The notes under the pieces: model-generated
The model's input: only the letters and a program-made list of their open reading frames with translations
What the model was told of the DNA's origin: nothing
Database searches by the model: none
IMG/VR virus record: IMGVR_UViG_3300009593_000027
Span: 1-49,310 of that record
DNA from: a virus
Reading direction: 5' to 3' (one strand)
DNA: 49,310 bases
Part shown: one piece after another, positions 30,993 to 39,603 of the stretch
Layout: every line of letters begins with the position of its first letter
Numbering within the stretch: position 1 is the first letter of the stretch
Position numbers and translations under genes: made by a program

Positions 30993-32590
30993 TACGCCAT
31001 TGCCTCTAGTTGTTGCATCATTTGATACATATGTTTAGCAGATGCTCTAGGGTCACCTTGTCCACCCATAGCTTTGTCTAAGCCTTTCATAGCGTCTGCT
31101 GTTAGTACGAATTCATTTCTTGATAACATTGCAGGAACATCATCAGCTAGTTCTGGTCCACCCATAGGAATAAATCCTCCTGAGTTTCTATAATCTAGTT
31201 CCATGCCTTGAGGCACACCTGGAGCTGCTTGCATAATACCGCCCATGTTTTTATTTACACGACCACCATATTTATATCCATATATTTCTTCATATAAAGC
31301 AACCATTTCTGGGTCTTTGTATTTTAGATATCTAGAGTCATTGTATTTACGACCACTTCTTTCGTAAGAATCGAAATAAGCTCTTAAAACTGCATCACGT
31401 TCTTGTTTATTTTTGAACTTTTCTTCTCTTATTGCTTTTTCTGCTGTTTGATAACTACCTGATGCAGCCAAAGCCCCTACAGTTTTTATTTGCTCTATAA
31501 CATCTAAATCTTTAAAGTTAGCTAATAATTTGGCATCTCCCATTCCCAGTGTTTGTTGTAAGTCATCTAGACCAGGAGCAACATAATCAACAACACCTTC
31601 TGTAACGTTTTGCATGGTAGTTATATTACCCTCAAGAGCTTCAAAACCAGGTTTTGTTTCGAACATTTTTAATGCATCTTCTTCATTTACCTGCTTGAAC
31701 AAATATTCACGATCTGCCAAATTTTTTGGATCTAGTTTATTGGCCTCTGTCACATTTGCGTTATACTCAGCAAACAGATCTTCGCCTTCTTGTGTAAGTT
31801 TCCTAGGGTCAGGTTTAGCTTCTACTGCAGAAACACCGTCCCTTAATTGTTGCTCCATTGCAGGACCCTTTAAGGTTGGATCGAAATTAGTATTAGGAAT
31901 TAATTCTCTAATAGCGCCTGCGGCGTCTGTTGCATATAGTGCTGGATTATTAGCTTCTGCAAGTAAATTTAAAGCGTCTCCAGGTCTTTCCATATACTTC
32001 CATGCTGGATTAGATTTATCAAGTATTGATCTCGTAGAATCGTCTACTCCCATTCCTAGTGTATTGTTAAACCAATCTGTACCAAAAGCACTCGTTCCTT
32101 CAAACATAGATTGAGTTGGTTGAAAAGCACGAGAAAGCCAGTTACCTGAGTTGGCAGCTGTTCCTCCAGCTAGATCACCACCACCTAACCAGTCTCCAAT
32201 CGCTCCAGATACACGTTGTCCCCATGTTCCACCTTGATCTGCTGCGTTCCAAGCTTTGCTTGCATCGTAGCTGTTTCTAATATCTCTAGCTGTTTGTGTA
32301 CTTGACGCTCCGTGTACTGCTAAGGCTGCAAGCGGATCTAATTGTCCATCGTTCTGTTTGGCTGAACCAAGTTGTGCGAATGCATGAGCTCCAGCCGGAC
32401 CAATTATTGGAACCAGTAGAGGAGCTAAAAAACTTGCATAAGGTGCAATTTCTTTGGGCATCAGCTTATCAGCTGCACTATTCATAAAACTTGTTATTTC
32501 ATTAGGAACGATTTTATCCATGATACCGCCCAGAAACTTGCCTTGCCTAATCCCTCGACTAAGTTGTTCATGTGCGTTTACAATACCCAT
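30992..32590 (-). CDS. Internal virion protein
   Basis: 532 residues. Begins MGIVNAHEQLSRGIRQGKFL and has one strongly hydrophobic stretch (APYASFLAPLLVPIIGPAGA, about residues 47-68). The C-terminus carries the string VPAMLSRNEFVLTADAMKGL followed by DKAMGGQGDPRAS, a tail that recurs in internal proteins of marine podoviruses. GGAG lies about 8 nt before the ATG. First of the four-gene internal protein set. No enzymatic motif. Confidence 0.7.
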   Translation of the reverse strand: MGIVNAHEQLSRGIRQGKFLGGIMDKIVPNEITSFMNSAADKLMPKEIAPYASFLAPLLVPIIGPAGAHAFAQLGSAKQNDGQLDPLAALAVHGASSTQTARDIRNSYDASKAWNAADQGGTWGQRVSGAIGDWLGGGDLAGGTAANSGNWLSRAFQPTQSMFEGTSAFGTDWFNNTLGMGVDDSTRSILDKSNPAWKYMERPGDALNLLAEANNPALYATDAAGAIRELIPNTNFDPTLKGPAMEQQLRDGVSAVEAKPDPRKLTQEGEDLFAEYNANVTEANKLDPKNLADREYLFKQVNEEDALKMFETKPGFEALEGNITTMQNVTEGVVDYVAPGLDDLQQTLGMGDAKLLANFKDLDVIEQIKTVGALAASGSYQTAEKAIREEKFKNKQERDAVLRAYFDSYERSGRKYNDSRYLKYKDPEMVALYEEIYGYKYGGRVNKNMGGIMQAAPGVPQGMELDYRNSGGFIPMGGPELADDVPAMLSRNEFVLTADAMKGLDKAMGGQGDPRASAKHMYQMMQQLEAMA

Positions 32591-32593
32591 TAA

Positions 32594-32839
32594 TTATTCT
32601 CCGGAGATTGACCCCATAGGAGGCATCTCTATAATTTTTATTTGTGTGTCGATGGCTTTGTGAACGGACCATGATTGGCCACACTCGGAGCAGGTGCCGA
32701 TTGCCTGTTCTTCCGAATCTACCTCATTCTCGCAATTTTTACAATAGATTCGTTGATATACTTCTGGCTGGATCATGGGTATTTCTTTGCCATTAACAAC
32801 CTGCGTACCCAGCGTTTTAGCTTCTTGCACTTTTTTCAC
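32594..32839 (-). CDS. Small zinc-ribbon protein in the virion module
   Basis: 81 residues. CKNC and CSECG (two CxxC pairs, about 17 residues apart) make a zinc ribbon in the middle, flanked by QPEVYQRIYC and a C-terminal beta-like IKIIEMPPMG. The start is ATGA-coupled to the upstream gene. Role unknown; the neighbours are structural, so it may be an assembly or virion-associated protein. Confidence 0.65.
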   Translation of the reverse strand: MKKVQEAKTLGTQVVNGKEIPMIQPEVYQRIYCKNCENEVDSEEQAIGTCSECGQSWSVHKAIDTQIKIIEMPPMGSISGE

Positions 32840-33213
32840 TGTTTAATCTCCAATACTGAAACGGTCACATGTAAAGCGTTATTTTGATTACTTTGTACTT
32901 TTAAGATATCACTATCTTCCATTACCAGCGGTTGGCGTAAAACTTCTTCATCGTGATATCCGGCCAGCCCAGCATTACCTACCGTCATAGTAATGTCTTT
33001 TAAAATATTAACTGTTTGATTTGCGGAAGCGTCATATAATTTAACACTAACTACAGAGGTACTAACAGGAGTACATAGTATAGATTTAACTAAAGCCTGT
33101 ACTGGTTTTTGTGGTGGAACAGTTGAATCATCTGCTGTTGGCACCGTATAGACGCTGTAGTCTTGGTTTTGGTTTGCAACAATAGTTGTGGTATTCTTAA
33201 ATGTATCTGCCAC
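32836..33213 (-). CDS. Conserved virion protein
   Basis: 125 residues from a GTG at 33213, preferred because GGAGG lies 6 nt upstream and the codon shares one base with the upstream TAG; a longer ATG frame would begin inside the neighbour. The sequence VADTFKNTTTIVANQNQDYS then VYTVPTADDST looks like an all-beta protein, and SVVSVKLYDAS and VLRQPLVMEDSDILKVQSN fit a jelly-roll or fibre-base protein. No family name is certain. Confidence 0.7.
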   Translation of the reverse strand: MADTFKNTTTIVANQNQDYSVYTVPTADDSTVPPQKPVQALVKSILCTPVSTSVVSVKLYDASANQTVNILKDITMTVGNAGLAGYHDEEVLRQPLVMEDSDILKVQSNQNNALHVTVSVLEIKQ

Positions 33214-33395
33214 TAGGCCCCTCCTTCTCCTGCAAAGAACCAAGAACGAGCTGTGAGTTCTTCTCTTAAGTCTTGCTGGAATGTAAAGTTTAATTGATTA
33301 ATAATACTTTCTAATTCTCTAATTAAAATATCTTGCTGAGAACGATCATAAGAATCTGTTGGTAAAGGTAATCTTGCTACATTAATTCTTGCCAT
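33213..33395 (-). CDS. Small virion-module protein
   Basis: 60 residues, MARINVARLPLPTDSYDRSQ then QDILIRELESIINQLNF, a short N-terminal strand followed by an amphipathic helix; a recognisable small protein between the large tail protein and its partner in marine podoviruses. One-base overlaps on both sides (33395 and 33213) show coupling. Role unknown, probably a tail-assembly or adaptor subunit. Confidence 0.7.
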   Translation of the reverse strand: MARINVARLPLPTDSYDRSQQDILIRELESIINQLNFTFQQDLREELTARSWFFAGEGGA

Positions 33396-35242
33396 TATCT
33401 TCTCCCGTCCGGTCTAATATCAAGTCGTAAAGTTCCAAACCTTAGATTAGCATCAGCTGCGGTTGTGTCTATCTTTAAGTTAGCTTGTCTCCCTCTACCT
33501 CGTACAGAAAACTGATTAGTAGTTGCACCAACGGTTGAAGTAAAAGTTCTAGTTGCTGTTGTTGCCGGATAGTTTTTAAAAGTTATTGTTATGCTTGCGG
33601 TTCCTGTTTGGTTTTTAAAATCAGGTATAACTCTTGAACAGTGAAATAAATCTTCACCATCTGCAATATCAAAATCACCAGATGTAATAGAACAAGGCAT
33701 TGCATTACCAGCAGAATTAAATCCATCTTCATGGGCCCATAAATTAGATGCACCTGCAGTCACACCTTGTATAGCTCCTTGTGTTGGTATGTCTGCTGCT
33801 TTGTATTCCGTTGCGTATGGATTCGAATAAATACCTCTATCAATCCAAGCTGTTCTAGCAAAACCACTGTTAGTATACCAAACATTTTCTAAGAAATTAT
33901 ATGTAACTGATCTGTTTAAAACTTGTGAATTATTAGATGGGTAGAACCAGGTTACTTCATTAAAATCTGTATTAACTGCAGCAAAAACTTGTTGTTGCGT
34001 AGTTGTATCAATATCATCAAATACAAAGTCCTGTACTGTACAATCTAATTTTTTAATCGCACCATCAAACATATAGAACGCTGTCTGGCTCATCCAAAAG
34101 GTTTGACCATTAACATCTACAACTGAACCTGGAGAAACTGCTCCACAGTTTGCACCAACTTGGTTAAGACCAAAAATAAAAGGTGGTCCAATATTATTTA
34201 ATGAGTGGAGTGCTGTATCAGTCCATACAAGAATAGATCCCCTTGATCTAACAGCTGCTACAATCTTAGAACCATCTTGTATTCTAAATGAACCAGCAGA
34301 GTTAGTTGATGCCGGATTCCATAAGCTTGGATTTTCTTGTGAAGAAAAACGAAGAAATAAATCATCTCGTGTACTTGTTGATCCTACAGTTGTTTCCGTT
34401 CCAAATAAAAAAATATGTCTGTCAGGAGAAGATACTAATAAAAACTTAGAAGCTGTTGGCGATGTTGACACCAATGCTGCAGGACTAGTTACCCCTGCTG
34501 ATAAATCCCATTTATATAAAGCCCCATCATTTCTAATTGCTAATAGATCTTCACCAAAAGTATCAAAGCACCAATAAGTTGCATCAAGTACTAATGTTGA
34601 CGATGAACGCGGAGTTCCCCATGTTCCTTGTCCCCATGTTCCTGTACCAAAACCTAACCCGTATGAAGATGTTGCCGTACCATTTGTTAAATCATAAGTG
34701 AAGGTAGCATTTCCAACACTAGGTGTACTGGATGCGTTTGCAGTTGCTGCTGGGTTAGTAACTTGTATAGTATAAGAGTTTGCATCTGGCACAGTTAATA
34801 TTTCAAATTCTTTATCATTTAGAACCAACGTATTTACTGCATTACCTAAGCTAGATATTTTTACAAAGTCACCAACAATAGCACCATGTGAAGCATCTGT
34901 TACAGTCACTATTGCTGAGTTGTTTGTTGTAGTAAAAGCATTAGAACGAACCTGTGTTCTTCTTACAGGAGTAATATCGTAGGCCAATCCTTCTGAATAT
35001 ACATATAATTTTCTGTCAGTACCTATTGCAACATGACGAACACCATTGAGAGAAACCCAACCTTTCATAGATCGTGCTACACCAACTAAAGATAGAGAAA
35101 GAACAGAAGTCCAACCACCAATCTTTTCTGGTAGTCCTGAGCGGAAACGCATATTAGTAGAATCAATCCATCTGCCTTCTGCTCCATACGCGGTGACTTG
35201 TTTGTCAATACCTGGCTTAAATTGTATTTTAGATAAAGGCAT
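33395..35242 (-). CDS. Tail or DNA-stabilisation protein, P22 gp10-like
   Basis: 615 residues, all-beta in character. The opening PLSKIQFKPGIDKQVTAYGA then GRWIDSTNMRFRSGLPEKIGG is the signature of a podovirus tail protein commonly called packaged-DNA stabilisation or tail hub protein. Regularly spaced Trp/Phe-rich beta strands (YWCFDTFGEDLLAIRNDGAL, DRHIFLFGT) suggest a propeller. Ends with RLDIRPDGRR. It probably forms the tail nozzle or needle base that closes the channel. Position between fibres and internal proteins agrees. Confidence 0.75.
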   Translation of the reverse strand: MPLSKIQFKPGIDKQVTAYGAEGRWIDSTNMRFRSGLPEKIGGWTSVLSLSLVGVARSMKGWVSLNGVRHVAIGTDRKLYVYSEGLAYDITPVRRTQVRSNAFTTTNNSAIVTVTDASHGAIVGDFVKISSLGNAVNTLVLNDKEFEILTVPDANSYTIQVTNPAATANASSTPSVGNATFTYDLTNGTATSSYGLGFGTGTWGQGTWGTPRSSSTLVLDATYWCFDTFGEDLLAIRNDGALYKWDLSAGVTSPAALVSTSPTASKFLLVSSPDRHIFLFGTETTVGSTSTRDDLFLRFSSQENPSLWNPASTNSAGSFRIQDGSKIVAAVRSRGSILVWTDTALHSLNNIGPPFIFGLNQVGANCGAVSPGSVVDVNGQTFWMSQTAFYMFDGAIKKLDCTVQDFVFDDIDTTTQQQVFAAVNTDFNEVTWFYPSNNSQVLNRSVTYNFLENVWYTNSGFARTAWIDRGIYSNPYATEYKAADIPTQGAIQGVTAGASNLWAHEDGFNSAGNAMPCSITSGDFDIADGEDLFHCSRVIPDFKNQTGTASITITFKNYPATTATRTFTSTVGATTNQFSVRGRGRQANLKIDTTAADANLRFGTLRLDIRPDGRR

Positions 35243-35246
35243 ACTA

Positions 35247-36548
35247 TTATGCTATTTCATAAATTGTCCAAGTTGCTTCTGCACCTAGATAATGATTATA
35301 GTTATTAGTCTGCAACCAGTGACCTCTACTTGTATTAACACCAAACCTACATGTATAAGATATAGCTGAAGTGGTATTAGGTGAATGTTGTGTTTGGCAT
35401 GTTAATTGGTTCCAAATACCATTAGTACCAGTGGTGTTTGCAAAAGCACCAACGTTTGTACTACCATCAAAAATAGACCAAATACAAGTTCCTCCTTGCG
35501 ACGCATTAGTCATTGCTGTCGACAGAACATGCAACAGTTTACTACTAGCACTAGTAGGGGTAAAAGAGTGAGACATAACTTCAATACCTTCACTTGATGT
35601 AGGAGTTGTAGCATCAAAAGGAATTACCGAAGTAGTACTAAAGTTTGATGTACTTTCTACTACAGAAATTTGTCTAACTATACCTCCAGAAGGTAAGCGT
35701 GCAGTTGGAATTGTTCCAGATGATATATTTGATCCGTTTATATTTGTTAAACTTGCCCCAGAGCCACTAAATGTTGTTGCTGTTGCAGTTCCTGTAACTG
35801 TCAATCCACCACTAACTGTTTCCGCTTTTTTACTTCCATTATGATAAAGTTCTACTGCTCCTGCTGATATAAATTTTCCCATGTCAGCACCAGCAGCATT
35901 TTGAACCTTAACATTAGTTGAGCCTTGAATTACTAAATCACCTGTTCCATCATCTTTTATATATGAATTATTGGTGTCGTGCCAAATTTGTAGATCATTA
36001 CTATCTCCAAATCTTGCTTTTACATTATCATTAAAATCAACTCCGTTAGCTCCTCCAACAAGTCCAGTTAAAGATGATCCATCCCCAGCATAAGAGGTAG
36101 CTGTTACTGTTCCCGACACTGTAACTCCCCCAGACGCTGTTGAAAATTTTAATGCATTATTGTGATAAGCATTAAATGCACCGGTTGATGAAGCATTAAA
36201 CATATTGATTGAATTTTGATCATCTTTAAACACAACGCTGTCAGCGTTTACATTTAAGTTACCTGTAGAATTTTTAATGTAACCATTACTTCCATCCATA
36301 TAAAGATCAAGATCAGTAGAACCACCAGTACCTAAATATAAATGAATATTATCATTAAGTGTTACGTTGCCGGTAAAGGTTCCACCAGTAGATCCAAACT
36401 TAGTGTTTAATTGTGTTTGAATTGACGTTGATGTATCTACGGTTTGAAACTCAGTATTGGTAACAGAACCATCAGCAATGTTTGGTGCTTGTAGTGCTGT
36501 TATTAAGTTGCCCGCAAAGCTATATTTAACTGTTTCATATGTTGCCAT
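35247..36548 (-). CDS. Tail-fibre-like protein (paralogue 1)
   Basis: 433 residues. The N-terminus (about 1-70) nearly repeats that of the protein at 36845-38026 (shared GSVTNTEFQTVDTSTSIQTQ). Beta-helix-like repeats follow (GDSNDLQIWHDTNNSYIKDD, LYHNGSKKAETVSG, also in the collagen-like fibre). The C-terminal domain from about 300 (VESTSNFSTTSVIPF...WTIYEIA) differs from the paralogue and likely carries receptor binding. Trimeric fibre structure is inferred from composition. Confidence 0.75.
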   Translation of the reverse strand: MATYETVKYSFAGNLITALQAPNIADGSVTNTEFQTVDTSTSIQTQLNTKFGSTGGTFTGNVTLNDNIHLYLGTGGSTDLDLYMDGSNGYIKNSTGNLNVNADSVVFKDDQNSINMFNASSTGAFNAYHNNALKFSTASGGVTVSGTVTATSYAGDGSSLTGLVGGANGVDFNDNVKARFGDSNDLQIWHDTNNSYIKDDGTGDLVIQGSTNVKVQNAAGADMGKFISAGAVELYHNGSKKAETVSGGLTVTGTATATTFSGSGASLTNINGSNISSGTIPTARLPSGGIVRQISVVESTSNFSTTSVIPFDATTPTSSEGIEVMSHSFTPTSASSKLLHVLSTAMTNASQGGTCIWSIFDGSTNVGAFANTTGTNGIWNQLTCQTQHSPNTTSAISYTCRFGVNTSRGHWLQTNNYNHYLGAEATWTIYEIA

Positions 36549-36550
36549 GA

Positions 36551-36844
36551 TTAACCTTTAGGATATTTATCCTTCACTGCTTTTATTGTTGCTTTCCATC
36601 CATCAACACCATTATGATATATATCATCAAGTTGTTCTACTAAAGCTGGATACTCTTCTTTACGTTGTCTTTGATACTCATTTGCTATGTATTCACTTTT
36701 TAATTGAGTTTGTTTAGCTACAATATCTTCTTTATCTATTGGAACTTCTCCAGCATCCCAAATTATACTATCTAAGTCTTCATCAATAACAGTTACTTTT
36801 GCTTTTGGGTTGATTGCTAAAATTGCACTTAATATATCAGTCAT
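36551..36844 (-). CDS. XkdW-like tail-fibre assembly protein
   Basis: 97 residues. The C-terminal part YQRQRKEEYPALVEQLDDIY then HNGVDGWKATIKAVKDKYPK matches the XkdW-type domain (YxxxRxxEYP..eqLD..yh....W...I..vK..yP) found in many marine phages and in the Bacillus prophage xkd region. The N-terminal 60 residues are a small separate domain. Lying between two fibre genes, it is likely a chaperone or fibre-assembly protein. Confidence 0.65.
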   Translation of the reverse strand: MTDILSAILAINPKAKVTVIDEDLDSIIWDAGEVPIDKEDIVAKQTQLKSEYIANEYQRQRKEEYPALVEQLDDIYHNGVDGWKATIKAVKDKYPKG

Positions 36845-38026
36845 CTATGCTCCTATTTCTACAGCTGTTATACTTGCACTACTGGCAATACCCCAGGGTG
36901 CGTTGTTATCTTGTGATCTATTTATTCTAATATTTGGGTTATATAAACCTCTAAACTGAAGCTTATATTGAGTACTACTAGTCGTATTCGGTGAATCTAA
37001 AAAGTGAATCATAAAGTTATCATAGTTATTTGTTGATTGACCTAGACCAGCTATTGCGTTTGTTTGACCGCCGCCAGTTCCATTACCTATTGCTGTCCCT
37101 GCTCTAAGTAATCTAAAAGCATAGGAACCGTTTGAACCCGTACCATCATCTACTACACCTATATTACAAACTACTAAAACTTTGCTATTAGTAGCAGAAG
37201 GTGTAATGGATACATTTAAACCAGTTACATCAGTATAAGACGATGTAGTTGAAGACATATGACTTTGTGTGTTAGTTGATACCACTTGTAAAACTTTACC
37301 TAAACCACCTGGAAGTCTTGCTGAGTTAATTGTGCCAGAAGATATATTTGATGCATTCAAACTTGTTATATTAGAGCCACTAAAAGTAGGTGTTCCATAG
37401 CGACCATTAGGAATTGTACCAGAGGCTAAATGAGATGCGTTCAAACTTGTTATACTAGCACCATTTAAATCAGGGTAAGTTCCTGTTAAGTTGGCGGCGT
37501 TTAAAGAAGTTAGTGCTGTTCCAACTAATGCTGGTAAAGTACCACCAGCAGTTATATTTCCTGCGGCCAATGCCGTGATTCCTGCTCCAGTACCAGTCAG
37601 CGCTGTTGCCGCTAAAGTACCTGTAACAGTTGCCCCAGTAGCTGATGTTGCAATTTTAGTATTACCTCCGTGTGTCATGGTTACAGCACCATTGGTTGTA
37701 AAGGTCATATAATCTGCACCGGAATTATCTTCCATGACAAGTGCATTACTTTTAATATAGCCTGTTGTACCATCACTTCTAATAACGATGTCATTACCGT
37801 TACCAATATTTAAATCAGTACTATCAGCGACAGTTACGTTGCCGGTAAAGGTTCCACCGGACGCACTAAACTTAGTATTAAGTTGTGTTTGAATTGATGT
37901 TGATGTGTCTACAGTTTGGAATTCTGTATTGGTAACACTTCCATTAGCGATTGTCGGTGCTGAAATTGATGCGGAATCAATGTTGGCACCTGTAAATTGA
38001 TAGCGTACACTTTCGTAAGTTGCCAT
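36845..38026 (-). CDS. Tail-fibre-like protein (paralogue 2)
   Basis: 393 residues. Same N-terminal head-attachment region as paralogue 1 (ATYESVRYQFTG and SVTNTEFQTVDTSTSIQTQ), then a repeated pattern with LNASNLTGTYPDLNGASITS, LNASHLASGTIPNGRYGTP, LNASNISSGTINSARLPG: a beta-solenoid with about 20-residue periodicity. The C-terminal part (VVSTNTQSHMSS to ITAVEIGA) is distinct. Two fibres sharing an anchor but with different tips imply double or alternative receptor recognition. Confidence 0.75.
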   Translation of the reverse strand: MATYESVRYQFTGANIDSASISAPTIANGSVTNTEFQTVDTSTSIQTQLNTKFSASGGTFTGNVTVADSTDLNIGNGNDIVIRSDGTTGYIKSNALVMEDNSGADYMTFTTNGAVTMTHGGNTKIATSATGATVTGTLAATALTGTGAGITALAAGNITAGGTLPALVGTALTSLNAANLTGTYPDLNGASITSLNASHLASGTIPNGRYGTPTFSGSNITSLNASNISSGTINSARLPGGLGKVLQVVSTNTQSHMSSTTSSYTDVTGLNVSITPSATNSKVLVVCNIGVVDDGTGSNGSYAFRLLRAGTAIGNGTGGGQTNAIAGLGQSTNNYDNFMIHFLDSPNTTSSTQYKLQFRGLYNPNIRINRSQDNNAPWGIASSASITAVEIGA

Positions 38027-38029
38027 TAT

Positions 38030-38782
38030 TTATTTCCCCGTTAATTTCCAACCCGGATCTGATGCTCCTGTATAAACAATAGTGAACGCCGCGTTATTTG
38101 TATTTACTGTTCCATTTGCTGTTGCACCAAATATCTTAATGGAACCTCCAGCGTTCAAAGTTAATGCGTTACTAGCAAAAGTTCCATTTCTATCTATAAA
38201 AGATATTTCATCCCCCGTAGTTAATCCCGCAGTAGGTAAGGTAATAGTACAAGCTTGAGAAGATGTATTAATCATAATTTTATCTCCAACATAAGCAGTA
38301 CCAGTTGCTGCTGAAATTGTACGCCAAACGTTTTGTGATTGATCTAGATCGTGCCAAACGTTAGCAGATCCATCTGTAACTAATGCTGAGTTAGCTGCTG
38401 CAAGTAAAACTTTTCTAAGTGGTTGTACTACATGAGTTGCTCCAGCAGCACCTAATCTCATTGTAATTTTATACTGATTTGAATTGTTAATAACAAAGAA
38501 CATTTTTTGTTTAGCTTGACACTGAATAGTTGTATCTTGACCAGCGTTAATAACATTAAGAGCAAATTGTCTTTGTTGGTTGGTTGCTTGTGCACCTCCT
38601 CCATCAGTCGCGCTCAACACCACAGTAGCAGCTCCTCCCGATAAATTTAATGTATAAACACCGGCTATTGCCTCTTCTAATGAGTTATTAAGGGTATTAT
38701 TAGTGGTAGCTCCCCAAGAGTTTGATTGCTCTCCAGGGTTTATTAGTTCTAAGCCTAATCGTGGTGAAAAACTTGATGCCAT
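38030..38782 (-). CDS. Virion protein, tail-fibre accessory
   Basis: 250 residues. Opens ASSFSPRLGLELINPGEQSN then SWGATTNNTLNNSLEEAIAG, an opening seen in marine phage fibre-associated proteins; after it a beta-rich region (VVLSATDGG, NVINAGQDTTIQCQAKQKMF, MLRLGAAGATHVVQPL) ends in ITLPTAGLTTGDEISFIDRN. No enzyme motif. It probably forms part of the fibre or baseplate-like hub; the precise role is unknown. Confidence 0.65.
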   Translation of the reverse strand: MASSFSPRLGLELINPGEQSNSWGATTNNTLNNSLEEAIAGVYTLNLSGGAATVVLSATDGGGAQATNQQRQFALNVINAGQDTTIQCQAKQKMFFVINNSNQYKITMRLGAAGATHVVQPLRKVLLAAANSALVTDGSANVWHDLDQSQNVWRTISAATGTAYVGDKIMINTSSQACTITLPTAGLTTGDEISFIDRNGTFASNALTLNAGGSIKIFGATANGTVNTNNAAFTIVYTGASDPGWKLTGK

Positions 38783-38790
38783 ATATTATC

Positions 38791-39603
38791 CTATGTTATT
38801 GGTGTCCATGTGTCACCAGAATCTGTTGTCTCCTCGACAGGAGTCCATGAATTAGCTGGCGCATCTGGTACGTCAGTCCATGTGTCTCCTGAATCAGTTG
38901 TATCATCTACGTCGGTCCATGTAAAGACCGCAGTTTCACCTAAAGTTGCTGTTAAAGGTAAACCAGTTATTTCAACTGTATTTTCACATACCACTTGACC
39001 AAGAGCAGAAGTTACAGATAGTTGAGTTACATATACTCTAGTTTCAGCTACTACTGTACCTAAAGACATTGCTGTTGTTAATCCTGTTTGTGCAACATTT
39101 GCGTTTAAAAGTAAAGTTTCTTGACCTAATGACATAGTCATTGGAAAACTTGCAAGTGCTGGTGAGACTTCAGCTACTTCAGATCCAAGCGCTGTTGAAA
39201 GACTAAATCCTGTAACCTCATGAGTTTTATCTGTTCTTGCCGCTACACTACCTAATGACATGGTCAATGGCAAGCTTGCAGGAGTTGCTAACATTTCTAA
39301 TAACTCTTGTCCTAATGCTGAGCTAACGGCTTGACCTGTTACTGATAGATTGGAATCTGCGATAGCAGTCTCACTACCTAATACAACTGGAATAGGTAAG
39401 CCAGAAGGTGTTGCAATCATTTCTAATGCGACTTGACCTAAAGCTAATGTAACTGATTGAGTTGGTACGTTGTGTATATTTTCTACAGCATAATCAGGAC
39501 CACCCAGCGTTAAAGCTAATCCGGCAACACTTACAACTGCTTCAGGATTAATTGGGGAACTAGCAAAAGCCTGTCCCGCAAAACTGGCTAAGGAATTATC
39601 CAT
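38791..39603 (-). CDS. Repeat-built virion protein
   Basis: 270 residues. About nine degenerate units of roughly 22 residues with a core of hydrophobic-Ser-Leu-Gly: VTGQAVSSALGQELLEMLAT, VTGFSLSTALGSEVAEV, QTGLTTAMSLGTVVAET, ITGLPLTATLGETAVF. The period and the xLGx turn suggest a beta solenoid. A tail follows with two near-copies of DTTDSGDTW...WTPV. I find no named family. Position after the collagen-like fibre suggests a fibre stalk or spacer. Confidence 0.65.
   Translation of the reverse strand: MDNSLASFAGQAFASSPINPEAVVSVAGLALTLGGPDYAVENIHNVPTQSVTLALGQVALEMIATPSGLPIPVVLGSETAIADSNLSVTGQAVSSALGQELLEMLATPASLPLTMSLGSVAARTDKTHEVTGFSLSTALGSEVAEVSPALASFPMTMSLGQETLLLNANVAQTGLTTAMSLGTVVAETRVYVTQLSVTSALGQVVCENTVEITGLPLTATLGETAVFTWTDVDDTTDSGDTWTDVPDAPANSWTPVEETTDSGDTWTPIT

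Noticed and set aside
34620-34645. GAACGCGGAGTTCCCC as inverted copy of the dispersed motif
   Set aside because: Only nine bases fit, it is in the other orientation and the TCC/GGA core is shifted; counted as chance.
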